Source: Prosopocoilus inquinatus (taxonomy: Eukaryota > Arthropoda > Insecta > Coleoptera > Lucanidae). From it: DNA of 64,000 nucleotides. Shown piece by piece: positions 38,601 to 45,535 of the stretch. The stretch covers positions 37,293,001 to 37,357,000 of the forward strand of contig CM069876.1 of assembly GCA_036172665.1 (NCBI GenBank), in the 5' to 3' direction. The notes under the pieces were generated by a model. That model made no database searches and was not told the origin of the DNA. It saw nothing but the letters and a program-made list of their open reading frames with translations. Position 1 is the first letter of the stretch. Each line of letters begins with the position of its first letter. Position numbers and translations under genes: made by a program.

Positions 38601-41600
38601 TACTGCATACGTTTAAAATGGTTCGATGATATTCTTTTTTTTAATAAGAAACAAAAAAGTGAACATTCTGGTGATTTTCAAATGAAAAGAATCATTGGAC
38701 GAAGCTTACATGAGCTTCTGTTCTAGTTACTTCTTTCTCTTCTCTAAAAGAAATCTGAGAGTCTCTGCAAATAATAACCAGGGATGGCCTTTAGAACGCT
38801 AATGCCAACTGGCAAGAAAATAGGAGTCAGAATGGTACCCTGAGGGACACCATCTGTTCATACAATTGGAATTTTTGGTTATTATTGACAGTACACATAG
38901 TCCACATACTGATGATAGAAAAAAATATTTCAATTTTTGAAAACTAGTTTTGTTCTTAATTTTCAAAATCAAAATCAAGACAAGAATTTTTCACGTCTCT
39001 CGCCCTATTTCTTTCCTTACTCCCATTACTTTTGTTTTTGTTTGATTCTCATTTATCCTTGTGTTTGTGAACGCTAGAATTTATTTCAAAGTGTTTTAAA
39101 ATTAAGAAAAAAAAGTTAAAACGCAACCTGTTGATAATTTAAATAAGAAAAAATTTTTGGCAACGATTGCCGACAGTTTAACTTATTATTTTTCTTGAGA
39201 AACTTGCCAAACACAATGAAACGTCGACAGTTAACTCATTTTTCGAAGCATCCGTACATAAATAATTTAATTACATATTTTATAATAATTTTCATCGGAT
39301 AAAAGAATGCCTCATTTATTTTTTTTAACTTAAAAAAATATCTGCGTGAAAAAATTGACCGCAAGCTCATGTGCCTTAATCGTTTTTAACTTTAAAAAAT
39401 GAAGTTAGTCAAGCGTTGATGGCAATGTTTCGTGGACGACTAAAAAGAAGAAAGAAACGAAAAATTGCACAAAAAAATTGCCCGAAAATGTTATAAATTT
39501 GAAAAATAATTTCAAGGTCAACCCAATCCAAGGAAAATTGTAGAAATTGAAAAAAAAAATAAATAAATCGACTGGTTAAACGGCAAATTCAATACAACTA
39601 AAGTCAACCCAAGGGAAAAAAATTAGAGAAGAGGGAAATCATGAAAAATTAGAACAAAAAGGGTTAAAAGTGAAAATTCTCTTAAATCATCAAATAACCA
39701 AACCCAAACCAAGGAAAATGGGAAAAAATTGAATGTTTAAACGGAAAATTCAACCCAACTAAAGCCAACCCAAGCAAAGATTTAGAGAAGAGAAAAATCA
39801 TGAAAAATTAAAACAAAAATGGGTTAAAAGTTGGAAATCTCAAAAACTAACAAAAAGGGAGAATTAAAAAATTGACTAATATTTTAGAAATTTGAAAGAG
39901 TTTCGAGACTAACTCAAGCCAACCTAACTAAAACAAATTCGGGAAAGATTTAACGATTTAAAATAATGACAGATCGTAAAAATTTAACACGGTACGAGCC
40001 AGTTCAAAATTTAAAAAAAAAATTAAAAATCGCCAAATACCTTAAAAATTCGGACAGTTTCAAGGCTAACCCAAGCCAACCCAAGGAGAGAATTATTACA
40101 AAACAGAAATTATGAATAGTTAACGCGAGAAAAAAATAATTGAAAGATAATATTTTCTAAAAATTTCCAAAAAAAGCAATCTCCGAAAATATGAAGAAGT
40201 TGAAAAATACGTTAAAGGTCAACCTAACTCAGCTAAAATTAATCTAAACAAAAGCAACCGAAGGAGAGAACTATAAAAAATAGAAATTATGAAAAGTTAA
40301 AAAAACATTGGAAATTAAAATTTGAAAAATAATTTCAAGGCCAACCCAACTGAAGCTAATCAAAACGAAGGCAACCAAAGGAAAAAATTACTAAAGAAAA
40401 AGAAATTATTAAATAAGAAAAAGTACGTTAGAACTTAAAATTTTCTAAAGGAAAAATAAAAAAATTGAAAACCAAACATCTTAAAAATTCGTTTCAATGC
40501 TAACACAAGCCAACCTATGTGGGCAAGCCAAAGAGAGAATTATCACAAAAAATAAGAAATTATGAATAGTTAAAACAAAAAAAAAATGTTAAAATATTTT
40601 CTAAAAATTTCCGAAAGAAACCAATCGCCGAAAATATGAAAAATTTGAAAAAAAGAAACTTTCAAGGCCAACCCAACCCAACTGAAGCTAATCAAAACGA
40701 AGGCAACCCAAGGAAAGAATTATCTAAAAAAGAAATCTACAAAGTCTAAAACGCTCAAGAATATGCTGGCCTTTTAAATTTAAAAATGTCGCAAGAAATC
40801 GACCAAAGAGCTGCGAAAGTCCTCAGAACTGACTGGACTAAACCACTCAGGACTCTCAGAAAAGCTTGCTTGAGGGTCAACAGCGAATCCCTCTCTAAAA
40901 ATAAAGGAATCTAATCAAATATAAGGCTATTAGCCTTGGCTAATATTAGGGGATTTCCAGAGCGAGAAAATCAGAAGAAGATTTAGAATTTATCCTTTTA
41001 TACTTCCTTGTTTTTTCAAAGAAATAAAGTTGCGACATTACGCGTTAATCTTTGACTTAAAATTGCGTGGAGGATGGCAAATTTTAGCAACTATTTTGCC
41101 GCCTAATAACTTCTCACCGAATTTAAATCAAAAAATAACCGCGCGATGTCGCACCTTAACCTACCATCCATGCATGTTTTCGATTTGGAGTTAAATAGGG
41201 CAGGTCGATGGATTTATAGTAGAGTTTTCGAACTAGATCTCTGCTGACGATGTACCAAATAGAGACGACGATTACTAAATATTAATTTTAAATATTGTCT
41301 TTCTGTATATTGCATCCTTTGATTAGTACGAGCACAGTACGAGTATAAACTAGACTGGTCTGTTAAAAAAATCTTTAATCTTATCTATGACGTGGAAACC
41401 CTGCCTTTAATTTTTAAATTACGAGCAAGAAAAAAGACGTTTGCGTTTGAAAAAGGCCACCCCTAAGTATTACGTTTACTCGATGCCATTATTTATCTTT
41501 CCGATACTGAAGGCCCGGATTTATACATCAAAGTGCCCTCTTCTACTTTGATGTGGACGCCACTTAAAAAAAAAGAACAGTTCGTTACTTTTGCGCCGCC

Positions 41601-42068
41601 CCACACGCAGAAAAGCACCACGTCTAAGGACGAAACTACCCCAACCTTTAGCAAAAGAAAAAGAAAGTCTTAACAAATGTCACCGATTCACAACCGTGCA
41701 ATATTTTATGCTTCGAGCTTAAAGTTCAAGTTACGTCGCGACTTTGAGTGTTCCAAAGGGAACTGTAACGGTGGAACTAGTGCAGTGGTCCCGTTGCGGT
41801 GGACTGATTTATTATTTTTAAACCCTATTTTTTAGGTATACAAATTTTGCTTCACTTGGAAAATAAATTGAGAATCTCTTGGCTTACCTAACATTACTAA
41901 TCTGTAGCAGTTTTTCGGGGGTGGAATGACGTCGTCACATGAGCTGGAGCTTCCAGGACTGGGCCCAGGCCCCGTCGTGACCGCCGACCCTATAAAATCC
42001 GATGGGGAAGACAGCTGCTTCTCGTTGCTGTTGCGGCACAGCCAGTTTGTACACGTACTGAAATTCAT
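5202..42068 (-). CDS. Dexras/Rhes-type small GTPase (spliced, 4 exons, 330 aa)
   Basis: Joined exons 42068-41888, 28158-27964, 11093-10901 and 5625-5202 give 993 nt with no internal stop, and every junction is GT-AG. It encodes a Ras-superfamily GTPase of the RASD1 (Dexras1)/RASD2 (Rhes) branch. Visible motifs are G1 GSARVGKT (61-68), switch I YTPTIEDFH (83-91, Thr86), G3 DTSGNHPFPAMRR (108-120), G4 NKCD (183-186), G5 SAK (214-216), the conserved tail RRPSIRTDLM (288-297), and C-terminal CCLQ, a CaaX box predicting prenylation and membrane attachment. Departures from Ras are Ala at the Ras Gly12 position and no Gln61, both positions where RASD proteins also deviate. A ~50-residue Ser/Gly/Pro-rich N-terminus and a His/Pro-rich insert (about 241-270) are less conserved. 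The start is the first ATG after an in-frame TGA 27 nt upstream. Vertebrate relatives act in G-protein and nitric-oxide signalling; the function here is inferred from family. Confidence 0.93.
7475..8260. repeat. Degenerate pyrimidine-rich tandem repeat
   Basis: A block like GCCGATTTTCTTTTGTTTTT followed by a GC-containing tail recurs near 7490, 7620, 7722, 7877 and 8060, with weaker copies to about 8240. Spacing is irregular, about 100-180 bp. The strong T bias on the plus strand opens long Phe-rich frames that should not be read as genes. Confidence 0.5.
8657..8841. mobile_element. Hairpin MITE, 185 bp, ~50-bp arms
   Basis: The arms begin ATAATTGAAATTAACCTCCG at 8657 and end with its reverse complement at 8841. 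They are near-identical for about 50 bp, down to a shared TACGTA. The interior contains CTGAAGG, a small stem and CCGAAATACG, related in layout to the motif discussed for 11219-11248. It has no coding capacity. Confidence 0.75.
8890..9960. repeat. Tandem array, about six ~160-180-bp units
   Basis: Units share ACAAGAACTTACTCGAGAAC-like blocks (near 8925, 9088, 9264, 9442, 9585 and 9750), followed by AATTAATTAAAAT, a GAGGGTTGA block, ATTTTAAAATCAG and ATCGATTTCCTTGAACATTC. They have diverged by many substitutions and small indels, so the array is old. It resembles a minisatellite inside the last Dexras intron. Confidence 0.7.
10063..10680. mobile_element. hAT-like MITE built of AGTCATGACTAA palindromes
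   Basis: The left end is CAGTGTTGGACA and the right end TGCCCATCTCTG (reverse complement CAGAGATGGGCA), a typical hAT terminal pattern. Flanking 8-mers CATTTCAG (10055-10062) and CGTTTCAG (10681-10688) differ at one base and look like a target-site duplication. The interior repeats palindromic words such as TTAGTCATGACTAA, including a long hairpin around 10096-10180. No transposase is present. Confidence 0.75.
10901..11093 (-). CDS. Dexras exon 3
   Basis: The acceptor TGTTTCAG precedes 11093 and the donor is CG|GTAGGTGC after 10901. It encodes residues 126-190, starting DLFVIVFSMDS and ending at GNKCDKEM, so it carries the G4 guanine-specificity motif NKCD. An Ala/Gly/Ser-rich stretch (about 158-166) lies in the loop before the G4 strand. 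The phase-1 entry and phase-2 exit match the neighbouring exons exactly. Confidence 0.93.
11157..11310. mobile_element. Hairpin element HX, copy 1
   Basis: An arm with TTTAATCTCAAACC and its partner GGTTTGAGATTAAAAAAAAC enclose a conserved core, GACGAAGCTATAAATCTATA then GCGAAACGTTGAGTG. The left flank TGTCCGATGAAAATAGTAAG also occurs inverted at the copy near 63.8 kb. No coding capacity. Related copies lie at 46.66-46.88, 51.68-51.80 and 63.61-63.82 kb. Confidence 0.7.
11330..12610. other. Unique intronic sequence, nothing recognised
   Basis: It has mixed base composition with several CpG-containing words (for example around 11500-11560), no repeat partner in the window and only short unsupported open frames. 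Confidence 0.4.
12618..13875 (+). mobile_element. Mariner (Tc1/mariner) element, defective, 1258 bp
   Basis: The inverted ends start CGTGGGCTGCTGGAAAATTT on the left and, read inward from the right, CGTGAGCTGCTGGAAAAGTT. They match at all but about three of the first 25 bases. TA dinucleotides flank both ends (12616-12617 and 13876-13877), as expected for the family. The element encloses a mariner transposase relic in the plus orientation. It lies in Dexras intron 2, antisense to the gene. Confidence 0.9.
12791..13808 (+). pseudogene. Mariner transposase pseudogene
   Basis: Part one (12791-13039) begins MEIPHENFRAMIFYDFK and carries the HTH region including SVYNWFAEFQRGRTSLSDEF; it stops at TAG where the family has Gln. 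A deletion and further stops follow to about 13090. Part two (13089-13808) carries the catalytic core: TGDETWIY with the first Asp and HHDNASSH with the second. In the third motif, family YSPDLAPNDF reads YSPNDF, so 12 nt encoding Asp-Leu-Ala-Pro are missing and the third acidic residue of the DD34D triad is lost. The C-terminus CIDVKGEYFEKQ is intact. The family is certain; activity is ruled out by three independent lesions. Confidence 0.93.
13878..18300. other. Unannotated intronic stretch
   Basis: I found no recognisable domain here. About 14370-15220 is less AT-rich and has open frames of 80-97 codons on both strands (14379-14621 plus, 14640-14933 minus, 14958-15212 plus). These might be remains of a mobile element, but none shows a family motif. 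About 17690-17960 is a CpG-bearing unique block with TAATTAATTTAATAA words, a possible regulatory island. CAGGGTGATTC at 16156 and GAATCACCC near 18125 look like ends of a long element, but their inner sequences do not match. Confidence 0.35.
18670..20450. repeat. Tandem segmental duplication, ~1 kb unit
   Basis: Copy A (about 18670-19671) and copy B (about 19672-20450) align through shared landmarks: GTCCTCTTTGATTAGCTTC, CAAACTCTTCATAAGAATG, ACATTCTACAAGAGTGGTTC and GGACTAAATTTAGACCCGAT. Copy B is shorter for two reasons: it lacks the 152-bp insertion at 19130-19281 plus one 3-bp target copy, and it has a ~69-bp deletion corresponding to about 19490-19560. These differences account for the length gap almost exactly. 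Confidence 0.8.
19130..19281. mobile_element. PIF/Harbinger-like MITE with TTA duplication
   Basis: The ends are GACTCTGTTTCTGGAAG on the left and, inverted, GGCCCGGTTTCTGGAAG on the right, followed inward by GATTAGTTTAA in both arms. TTA flanks both sides (19127-19129 and 19282-19284). The homologous position in tandem copy B (about 20125-20135) reads CCATTTAAAGGAC without the element, which is an intact empty site. A 3-bp TTA target and G-rich ends fit the PIF/Harbinger superfamily. Confidence 0.8.
20675..20817. mobile_element. 143-bp hAT-like MITE, copy 1
   Basis: It begins TAGGGACCGGAATTATATAT and ends CATAATTCCGTCCTGTA. Exact 8-bp duplications ATCATAAT flank it at 20667-20674 and 20818-20825. 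The interior includes GAAGCGG and GCCGCCTCGTT blocks and a CACACACACTCG run. A second copy of exactly the same length in the same orientation lies at 42566-42708. Confidence 0.85.
20830..21990. other. Unique intronic sequence
   Basis: No gene or repeat partner was found. Two less AT-rich blocks (about 20980-21260 and 21630-21860) contain CpG words and no open frame of interest. They could be regulatory. Confidence 0.35.
21996..23482. mobile_element. Foldback element FB2 with ~510-bp inverted arms
   Basis: The left end is TACAGTGTGTCCCAGATTGA and the right end is its reverse complement. Inverted similarity runs inward to about 22510 and 22950, through landmarks such as AATTCAAGATGG and AACGGACGCCATAT. 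The central ~440 bp is unique and non-coding. With the 1646-4100 element it defines a family with 5' TACAG ends and half-kilobase arms. Confidence 0.8.
23735..23975 (+). pseudogene. LINE ORF2 fragment (linker before reverse transcriptase)
   Basis: Reading through three stops, the frame around 23817 gives GFQEEADVMKRWK*YFEK, then EETRIVEEESKEEITLTEIK. This is the RWKEYFE...ITLTEI pattern that precedes the reverse-transcriptase domain in many insect non-LTR elements. The fragment stops abruptly at 23975, where an inverted piece of the TTTGACAG repeat begins. Confidence 0.5.
23976..24130 (-). repeat. Inverted outlier of the TTTGACAG repeat domain
   Basis: The reverse complement matches about 20400-20540, with shared CCATGCAGAAAGC, CTCTTATTGACATTT and AAAAAATATGAGGAT blocks. 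It shows the repeat has been dispersed beyond the main domain. Confidence 0.65.
24180..25470. repeat. Diverged direct duplications around a LINE tail
   Basis: The block at about 24205-24425 (TTCAAAAGCCGACGTTTGG, GTCCGAACAATTATT, GAACGGAGTTGGTTATTATG) reappears at 25318-25460 as TTCAAAAGTCGACGTTTCG, GTCCGAGCTCAATTATT and GAGCGGAGTTGGCC. The block at 24805-24910 (CTTCACAAAACTTCCACTAG...AATAAGCTTTCACTACTGAA) is repeated at 25068-25130. The open frames of 85 and 88 codons here are repeat-borne and unsupported. Confidence 0.55.
24440..24680 (-). mobile_element. 3' end of a non-LTR retrotransposon with (ATT)n tail
   Basis: On the minus strand the sequence ends AACTGAAATAAAGGCATTTT followed by seven ATT repeats, a common terminal layout of insect LINEs (AATAAA-type signal, then simple-repeat tail). 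Upstream (toward 24680) it is non-coding and 5' truncated. No target-site duplication could be identified. Confidence 0.5.
25480..26095. other. Unique stretch with a CpG-bearing block
   Basis: About 25780-26060 mixes AATTAAATTAAA words with CpG-rich words (TTCGCCCGGGAG, GCGGGGCGAGCG) and has no repeat partner in the window. It is a candidate cis-regulatory block within Dexras intron 2, but this is only inference from composition. Confidence 0.3.
26100..26700. repeat. ACGACCGAAATTTATTGCTC repeats, direct and inverted
   Basis: CAACGACGACCGAAATTTAT followed by TGCTCGCGACT occurs directly at about 26440 and 26590 (~155 bp apart, each followed by TTTGGGCTG and AAATTTGGAACCTA). It also occurs inverted and more diverged at 26228-26262. 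A small palindrome, GTACTACGATG at 26112 with CATCGTAGTAC at 26217, adds another inverted pair. It looks like a degenerate repeat element. Confidence 0.55.
26748..27083. mobile_element. Short TIR element, GGGTGTTTG ends
   Basis: The left end is TATACCGGGTGTTTGAAAAT, then TGCTAGTA. The right end inverted is TATAGGGTGTTTGCAAAT, then TGCTAGTA. Arms are about 36 bp and total length about 336 bp, with AT-only flanks (TATA) and no coding capacity. The ends resemble the foldback class in starting TA-rich then GGGTG, but the arms are much shorter. Confidence 0.65.
27964..28158 (-). CDS. Dexras exon 2
   Basis: The acceptor TTTTCTTTTAG precedes 28158 and the donor ACAG|GTAAAACC follows 27964. It encodes residues 61-126: the P-loop remainder SARVGKT, CLVARFLGGKFQDSYTPTIE with switch I, and LDILDTSGNHPFPAMRR with switch II. 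The 195-nt exon enters and leaves in phase 1, so its loss or duplication would keep frame. Confidence 0.95.
28844..29630. mobile_element. Nested palindromic foldback element, 787 bp
   Basis: Outer arms of about 140 bp (28844-28980; 29495-29630) begin TTGACCTTGTACGCGTT and contain CAACTGAGTTGTTCCCC. Between them are two consecutive palindromes, 28981-29232 and about 29235-29497. Each is an inverted pair of ~125-bp halves that start TACGAAT(A/G) and contain GCCGAAGATG, TGTTCAC, CTCGATACCGCG and GTAAAACAAACGTA. The order is thus B-A-A'-A-A'-B'. There is no open frame. It behaves structurally as a foldback transposon; the class is unknown. Confidence 0.75.
29640..32670. other. Intronic sequence, nothing firm
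   Basis: No supported gene. Around 30480-30560 there are palindromic GATCCGGATC words. CACGGACTCC followed by TTCACRAA occurs twice (about 30925 and 31018). About 32000-32320 is a CpG-bearing unique block with opposed short open frames and no family motif. Confidence 0.35.
32680..33450. repeat. Tandem repeat, ~180-190-bp unit, at least three copies
   Basis: Copies beginning ATGWGTRTGGTGAAG(A/T)GGGC start near 32682, 32869 and 33048. Each holds AGAGAGATSAGACGAA, TCCTGGCATTGRCT, TTGGGCTGYTTGAGC and GGGCAAGAACTYGGAATRTT. Partial copies of the last block continue at 33165, 33295 and 33366. A 130-codon frame (32479-32871) runs into the first copy. Copies are the least diverged of any array in the window apart from the 18.7-20.4 kb duplication. 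Confidence 0.75.
33460..36690. other. Intronic stretch with possible LINE scraps
   Basis: Around 33950-34012, TTAATAAATATTTCTATTCT followed by another ATTCT unit resembles the simple-repeat tail of a non-LTR retrotransposon (plus orientation). Around 35150-35280 the words GCTTAAACC...LLHYIGCPNG-stop in translation and a purine-rich GAAGAAGAAG tail could be another LINE 3' end. Both are weak. No other gene or repeat is supported. Confidence 0.25.
36700..37475. repeat. Direct duplication, two ~150-bp copies
   Basis: The block at about 36740-36880 (ATTTCGTC, ATCATCTTCTTCGGGTAATC, TCACTTTCTTATT, TTTTCTTATC) recurs at about 37340-37470 (ATTTCGTC, ATCATCTTCTTCAGATAGTC, TCACTTTCTTATT, TTTTCTTATC), ~605 bp apart. 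The intervening DNA is unique and less AT-rich. Copies are well diverged; their origin is unknown. Confidence 0.55.
37480..39465. other. Intronic sequence, nothing recognised
   Basis: AT-rich with a few CpG-containing words near 38280-38480. The open frames of 65 and 89 codons here lack any family motif. No repeat partner was found in the window. Confidence 0.35.
39470..40790. repeat. Degenerate purine-rich array (CAAGGCCAACCCAA...)
   Basis: The word family TTTCAAGGYCAACCCAA, followed by an AAAGGAAA-type purine tract and a GAAATTATGAAAAGTTAA-like block, recurs about eight times (near 39510, 39715, 39775, 39905, 40060, 40215, 40340 and 40660). Spacing is about 130-200 bp. The plus strand is extremely T- and G-poor. 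It is an old array with no coding potential. Confidence 0.65.
41888..42068 (-). CDS. Dexras exon 1 (start codon to P-loop)
   Basis: ATG at 42068-42066 follows an in-frame TGA 27 nt upstream, with no other ATG between. The exon encodes residues 1-60 and the first base of Gly61, ending NCYRLVMLG at the donor G|GTAAGC. The first ~50 residues are Ser/Gly/Pro-rich with no signal peptide. A possible acceptor TTTGTTGCAG ends at 42113, suggesting a 5' UTR exon starting at about 42112 and an upstream, unmapped first exon and promoter. Confidence 0.88.
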
Positions 42069-42129
42069 TCCCTGTTTTTCTTCTAGGTCTTCTCATCACG
42101 ATATTTTCAAAACTGCAACAAATTAATTC

Positions 42130-42560
42130 AAAATAGACTTGAATTAACTTTTGTCTTACAACAAAAGCCCAAAAAAATGTTTTAGTCTTGCTAATTAATT
42201 CAGTAAGCGCGTGATCTGTAATTAATATACAACGGATGTTTCAGGTATTGTCATGTCTGTGCAATATACATCCTAAGACTGATAATTATCAGTCCTAAGA
42301 CTGTTTATTATCAGTCCTAAGATCTCCTATGATTGATAATTATCAATTCTAAAACGTCCTAAAATTGATAATCATCTGTCTTAAGAGTAAAGATGTTTTA
42401 AAACTAAGGCGTACTGAGACAATATAACACGTAATTAAAAATGAATGGTGGTGACGTCATAGTAGAAAATAAATACCGTCGATTCAGTGGTATTCGGCAA
42501 ACGTCATTCTAATTTTAAGTGTGTCGAACAACCGCTGTGAATCCATTTTGGGGATTGATA
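42130..42560. other. Upstream flank of Dexras
   Basis: AT-rich. A small cluster of TGATAATTATCA-like palindromes joined by TCCTAAGA words lies at about 42270-42380. No promoter element can be called confidently. Confidence 0.4.
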
Positions 42561-42565
42561 ATGAA

Positions 42566-42708
42566 TAGGGAACGGAATTATATATTTTGTTCGATTAAAT
42601 ACAAATGAAGCGGCTAACGTATAACTCTGCAGCGACGCGTCAATGCACACACACTCGTTGCCGCCTCGTTCCAAATAAATCGAACAAAATACATAATTCC
42701 GTCCTGTA
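42566..42708. mobile_element. 143-bp hAT-like MITE, copy 2
   Basis: Same family, length and orientation as 20675-20817. It begins TAGGGAACGGAATTATATAT and ends CATAATTCCGTCCTGTA. Exact 8-bp duplications ATAATGAA lie at 42558-42565 and 42709-42716. It sits about 500 bp upstream of the Dexras start codon, so it may fall in the promoter or first intron. Confidence 0.85.
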
Positions 42709-42719
42709 ATAATGAATGA

Positions 42720-43930
42720 CACATGCTCAGTTGTCATTATTACCATGTCCTCGACATTTATAATTTTCATAAATAGGTCCCAGGTTATTGATTAAGACAC
42801 TTTCGTAGATGTTTAATCATAATTGACGTCAGTAACTCTTCATTTAGATTTAACAAATCTAAGGACCAGTACCGATGACGACTCACAATCATTAATAATT
42901 AATCACTTAATGAAGGAGCGTTTGATTTTTAAAATAGTTCGAATATAATTAAACTACTTTCGTCATTCGATGACGAAAAGCAGACGTCTCGTTTTTGCGC
43001 AAATCCGTAATTAAACCGGCCTTTTTTTGCGTTGTAAAGCACCTGTATTGTTTTTGCAGCGTACGACGGGTTTGGAACAATGCAGACGGGGTGGGATTCG
43101 GGTTATTAAAATTCTCGCTGCGATGTTCAAATAAACATTGTTTGTGCGTTTGCAGAGGCTTTGATAAAAAAAAAAAAAACGGACGTTCCGCGTTTCGATA
43201 ACGCCACTTCAAATATTTGCCGCATAGATAGCGTTATTTTACGAAGCGGAAAATTCGTTCATTTTGGAAAATTTGATTCGGAAACTCGCTTCCGGCGGAT
43301 GTGCTACTTTTTTATATATATATATATTGCCAGGAATATAAAATACGGGCAAAATTTACTGAAATCGTATTTATACAAATTCTAGGTACGTACACTTCTT
43401 ATTGAATCGATTTGATTTCAACCGGGAGTGTACAACAAGAATTAGTTTCAGCTTTAGTCATCATCAGGCTGTTAATTCATTTATCTTTCTATTTTTCTTA
43501 TAAAAAGATGCCTCAAATTTACGGATTCATTCAAAAGTTATACGTGTAGTGTAAGAAACCGGAATTCTGTTCAGGAAAATAAATTATTTAAAAATTCCTA
43601 AATAAATCACGAAGTGTTGCAATTATAAAATTCATGAACCGCAAGGAGTCTTCACAGCGTATAAAATAAACATGTCTTATACTCAATGAATTAAATTGTA
43701 TTCCTTTTGAGCCTGATATGTTTGATAAACATGATGCAGCTGAATTCCTTGAAGGTTTGATTAATTGATTTGGATTGTGTAAACGTAATAATAAGGGAAA
43801 AGGAATGGACAATTGCACGACCTCTATGGGCGAATACATTTCGCTCGGAAGCTATGCGCGGGATAAAAAAGAAAATAAAACGCGGCGGTGTTGTAATTTT
43901 AGCCGTCTTAGACATTCCGCGCCATCTTGC
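42720..43930. other. Intergenic sequence with candidate regulatory blocks
   Basis: About 42960-43280 and 43750-43930 are less AT-rich, CpG-bearing and unique. They lie upstream of Dexras and may belong to its promoter or enhancers. AGTGTAAGAAACCGGAATTC at 43548 is a close match to AGTGTAAGAAACCAGAATTC at 11122, a short dispersed repeat. Reverse-strand 43442-43470 carries CTGATGATGACTAAAGCTGA followed by AACT. Confidence 0.35.
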
Positions 43931-43933
43931 AAC

Positions 43934-44114
43934 TAAAGTCGTCTTTGACTAAAGTAATTATAACAATAATCAAGAAACAATATAGCTTTATGGCACTTTT
44001 ATGAGTAAGAGAGCTCCCGTGAGATATACTCACTCTCTTGCACTTTAAATATGCATGAAGCTATAACGTTCTTCTTGTACATTTTAATCACAATTTTAGT
44101 TAAAGACGACTTTA
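43934..44114. mobile_element. Hairpin MITE, ~180 bp, ~58-bp arms
   Basis: The left arm is AAAGTCGTCTTTGACTAAAG onward and ends at ATATAGCTTTAT. The right arm inverted is AAAGTCGTCTTTAACTAAAA onward and ends GTTATAGCTTCAT. The loop contains GAGAGCTCCCGTGAGA. The arms are diverged but aligned along their whole length, and there is no coding capacity. Confidence 0.65.
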
Positions 44115-44227
44115 AATTATAAGATGAGAGTACGGGCCTGTTTCGCAAAACGTCAGAAGAGTGCCGATACTCAACCTTGAAAACAGAGCACCTCTCTGCG
44201 TGTTAATTTATATTTATCATCATTTTT

Positions 44228-44370
44228 CGATTTCATAATCGAACTAAAGAAGATTTTAAAAATAAAGTCACAGTCATATGTCAAAAGAATACGAAAACGT
44301 GAATATTTATACATCAGATTGTGACTTTTATTTTAAAATCTTCTTTAGTTCGATTATGAATATAAAATCG
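44228..44370. mobile_element. Hairpin MITE, 143 bp, ~45-bp arms
   Basis: CATAATCGAACTAAAGAAGA at 44234 and its reverse complement near 44359 form arms that continue through TTTTAAAAATAAAGTCACA. The central ~45 bp is unique. No clear target-site duplication was seen. Confidence 0.7.
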
Positions 44371-44379
44371 TGTCAATTT

Positions 44380-45150
44380 AAGTAAGTCGTAAAAAAGTCG
44401 TTTTCGAAACTAACAGGGGAAGTGCATGGAAGTAGCAAATGGGGATAGCGCCATCTTAGAGAATCGATGATGCTGATTCCGAAATTAAACTACATTTTAG
44501 CGTAGTTTTTTTTTTTGCGAGAAGAGCAATTTTTGGAGCGTGCAGTCAAGAAGTGAGTACTTGGCATTTCACTAATTTTATTTTTTTCTTTTTACAGAAA
44601 ATGAAAAATTTGAAAACACAAATGGTACAAAAAAAATAAAAGAAAATAAAATGAAGACATGCAAAATAAATAAAATAATGTTTGTAAATTGTTCAAACGG
44701 TCTTTACGAAAAAAAAATCTTTGTCATCTTTTGTTATATAATTAAGAGCAACTTTATATTGGTCCATTTGTAACATTGCAGTTGATAGTGTTTTGTTAAT
44801 TTGTTTGACGTGTGCCCTAGTAATGCGACGAATCACCGTTTTTATAAAAGAATCGAATTTCGACTCGAGTCAAAGGGATTCGAGTTTAGATTAAAAAAAC
44901 TCGATTACTCTGACTAAACTCGAATTTAACTCGTGAGTTTGAGTACTCATGATTAAATTTGTTTTACTCTGCGGTCTGCTTACGAACAAAATTTATTTAT
45001 AAATCCCATCGTTCATTGACATTTCTTTGATAAAATGATAATTGTTAGAACCAACATGGTAATTGTTATTACTCTCAACAGAAGAAGAAACAGAGTATAG
45101 TTGAGTCCTATACTATTTAAAATTACGAGTTATTTAACACCATTTTCATT
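44380..45150. other. Intergenic, nothing recognised
   Basis: AT-rich sequence. Around 44855-44945 there is a run of TCGAGTT/ACTCGA-type words (ATTCGAGTTTAG, AACTCGATTA, AACTCGAATT) that may be a small palindromic repeat. No gene is supported. Confidence 0.35.
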
Positions 45151-45160
45151 TGTATGTGTA

Positions 45161-45535
45161 TACAGGGTGCTGCATTTTGAAACGCAACATAGGAAATCCC
45201 ATGTTAATCTAAATGTACTCGAATAATGTCTTCCCTAATTATTTTACAGCAAAATTCCATTTAGGTTTCTTAAAGTACTCTTCAAGATGAATCTGTCTGT
45301 GAAGTTTGAGAATTTTTCATACGCTGAGTTTTAAGATATTTAAAAAAAATCTGTAACTAAATTCAATTTATACCAAACTATCATCTGATCTTTTTTGAAA
45401 ATCTTGAAACTAAGTGAATAAAAAATTCTCAAACTTCACAGACAGATTCATCTTAAAGAGTATTTTAAAAAACCTAAATGATATTTTGCTGTAGAATAAT
45501 TAGGGAAGTCAATATTCGAGACCTTTTGCATTAAA
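45161..45535. mobile_element. Truncated foldback element FB3
   Basis: The left end is TACAGGGTGCTGCATTTTGA. From about 45225 inward (CTTCCCTAATTATTTTACAG, then AATCTGTCTGTGAAGTTTGA) it is mirrored by 45400-45520. The right arm lacks the outer ~40 bases, where a LINE relic begins. Arms of at least 130 bp place it with the foldback class seen at 1.6 and 22.0 kb. Confidence 0.65.

Larger units (their letters stand above)
28159..41887 (-). other. Dexras intron 1 (13.7 kb)
   Basis: The donor is TTAG|GTAAGC at 41887 and the acceptor CTTTTAG at 28159. It holds the nested palindrome (28844-29630), a ~180-bp tandem array (32680-33450), possible LINE scraps, a direct duplication (36700-37475) and an old array rich in AACCCAAGCCAACC (39470-40790). 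The region 28440-28650 has an 11-base G run and CpG-rich sequence of unknown nature. Confidence 0.85.
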
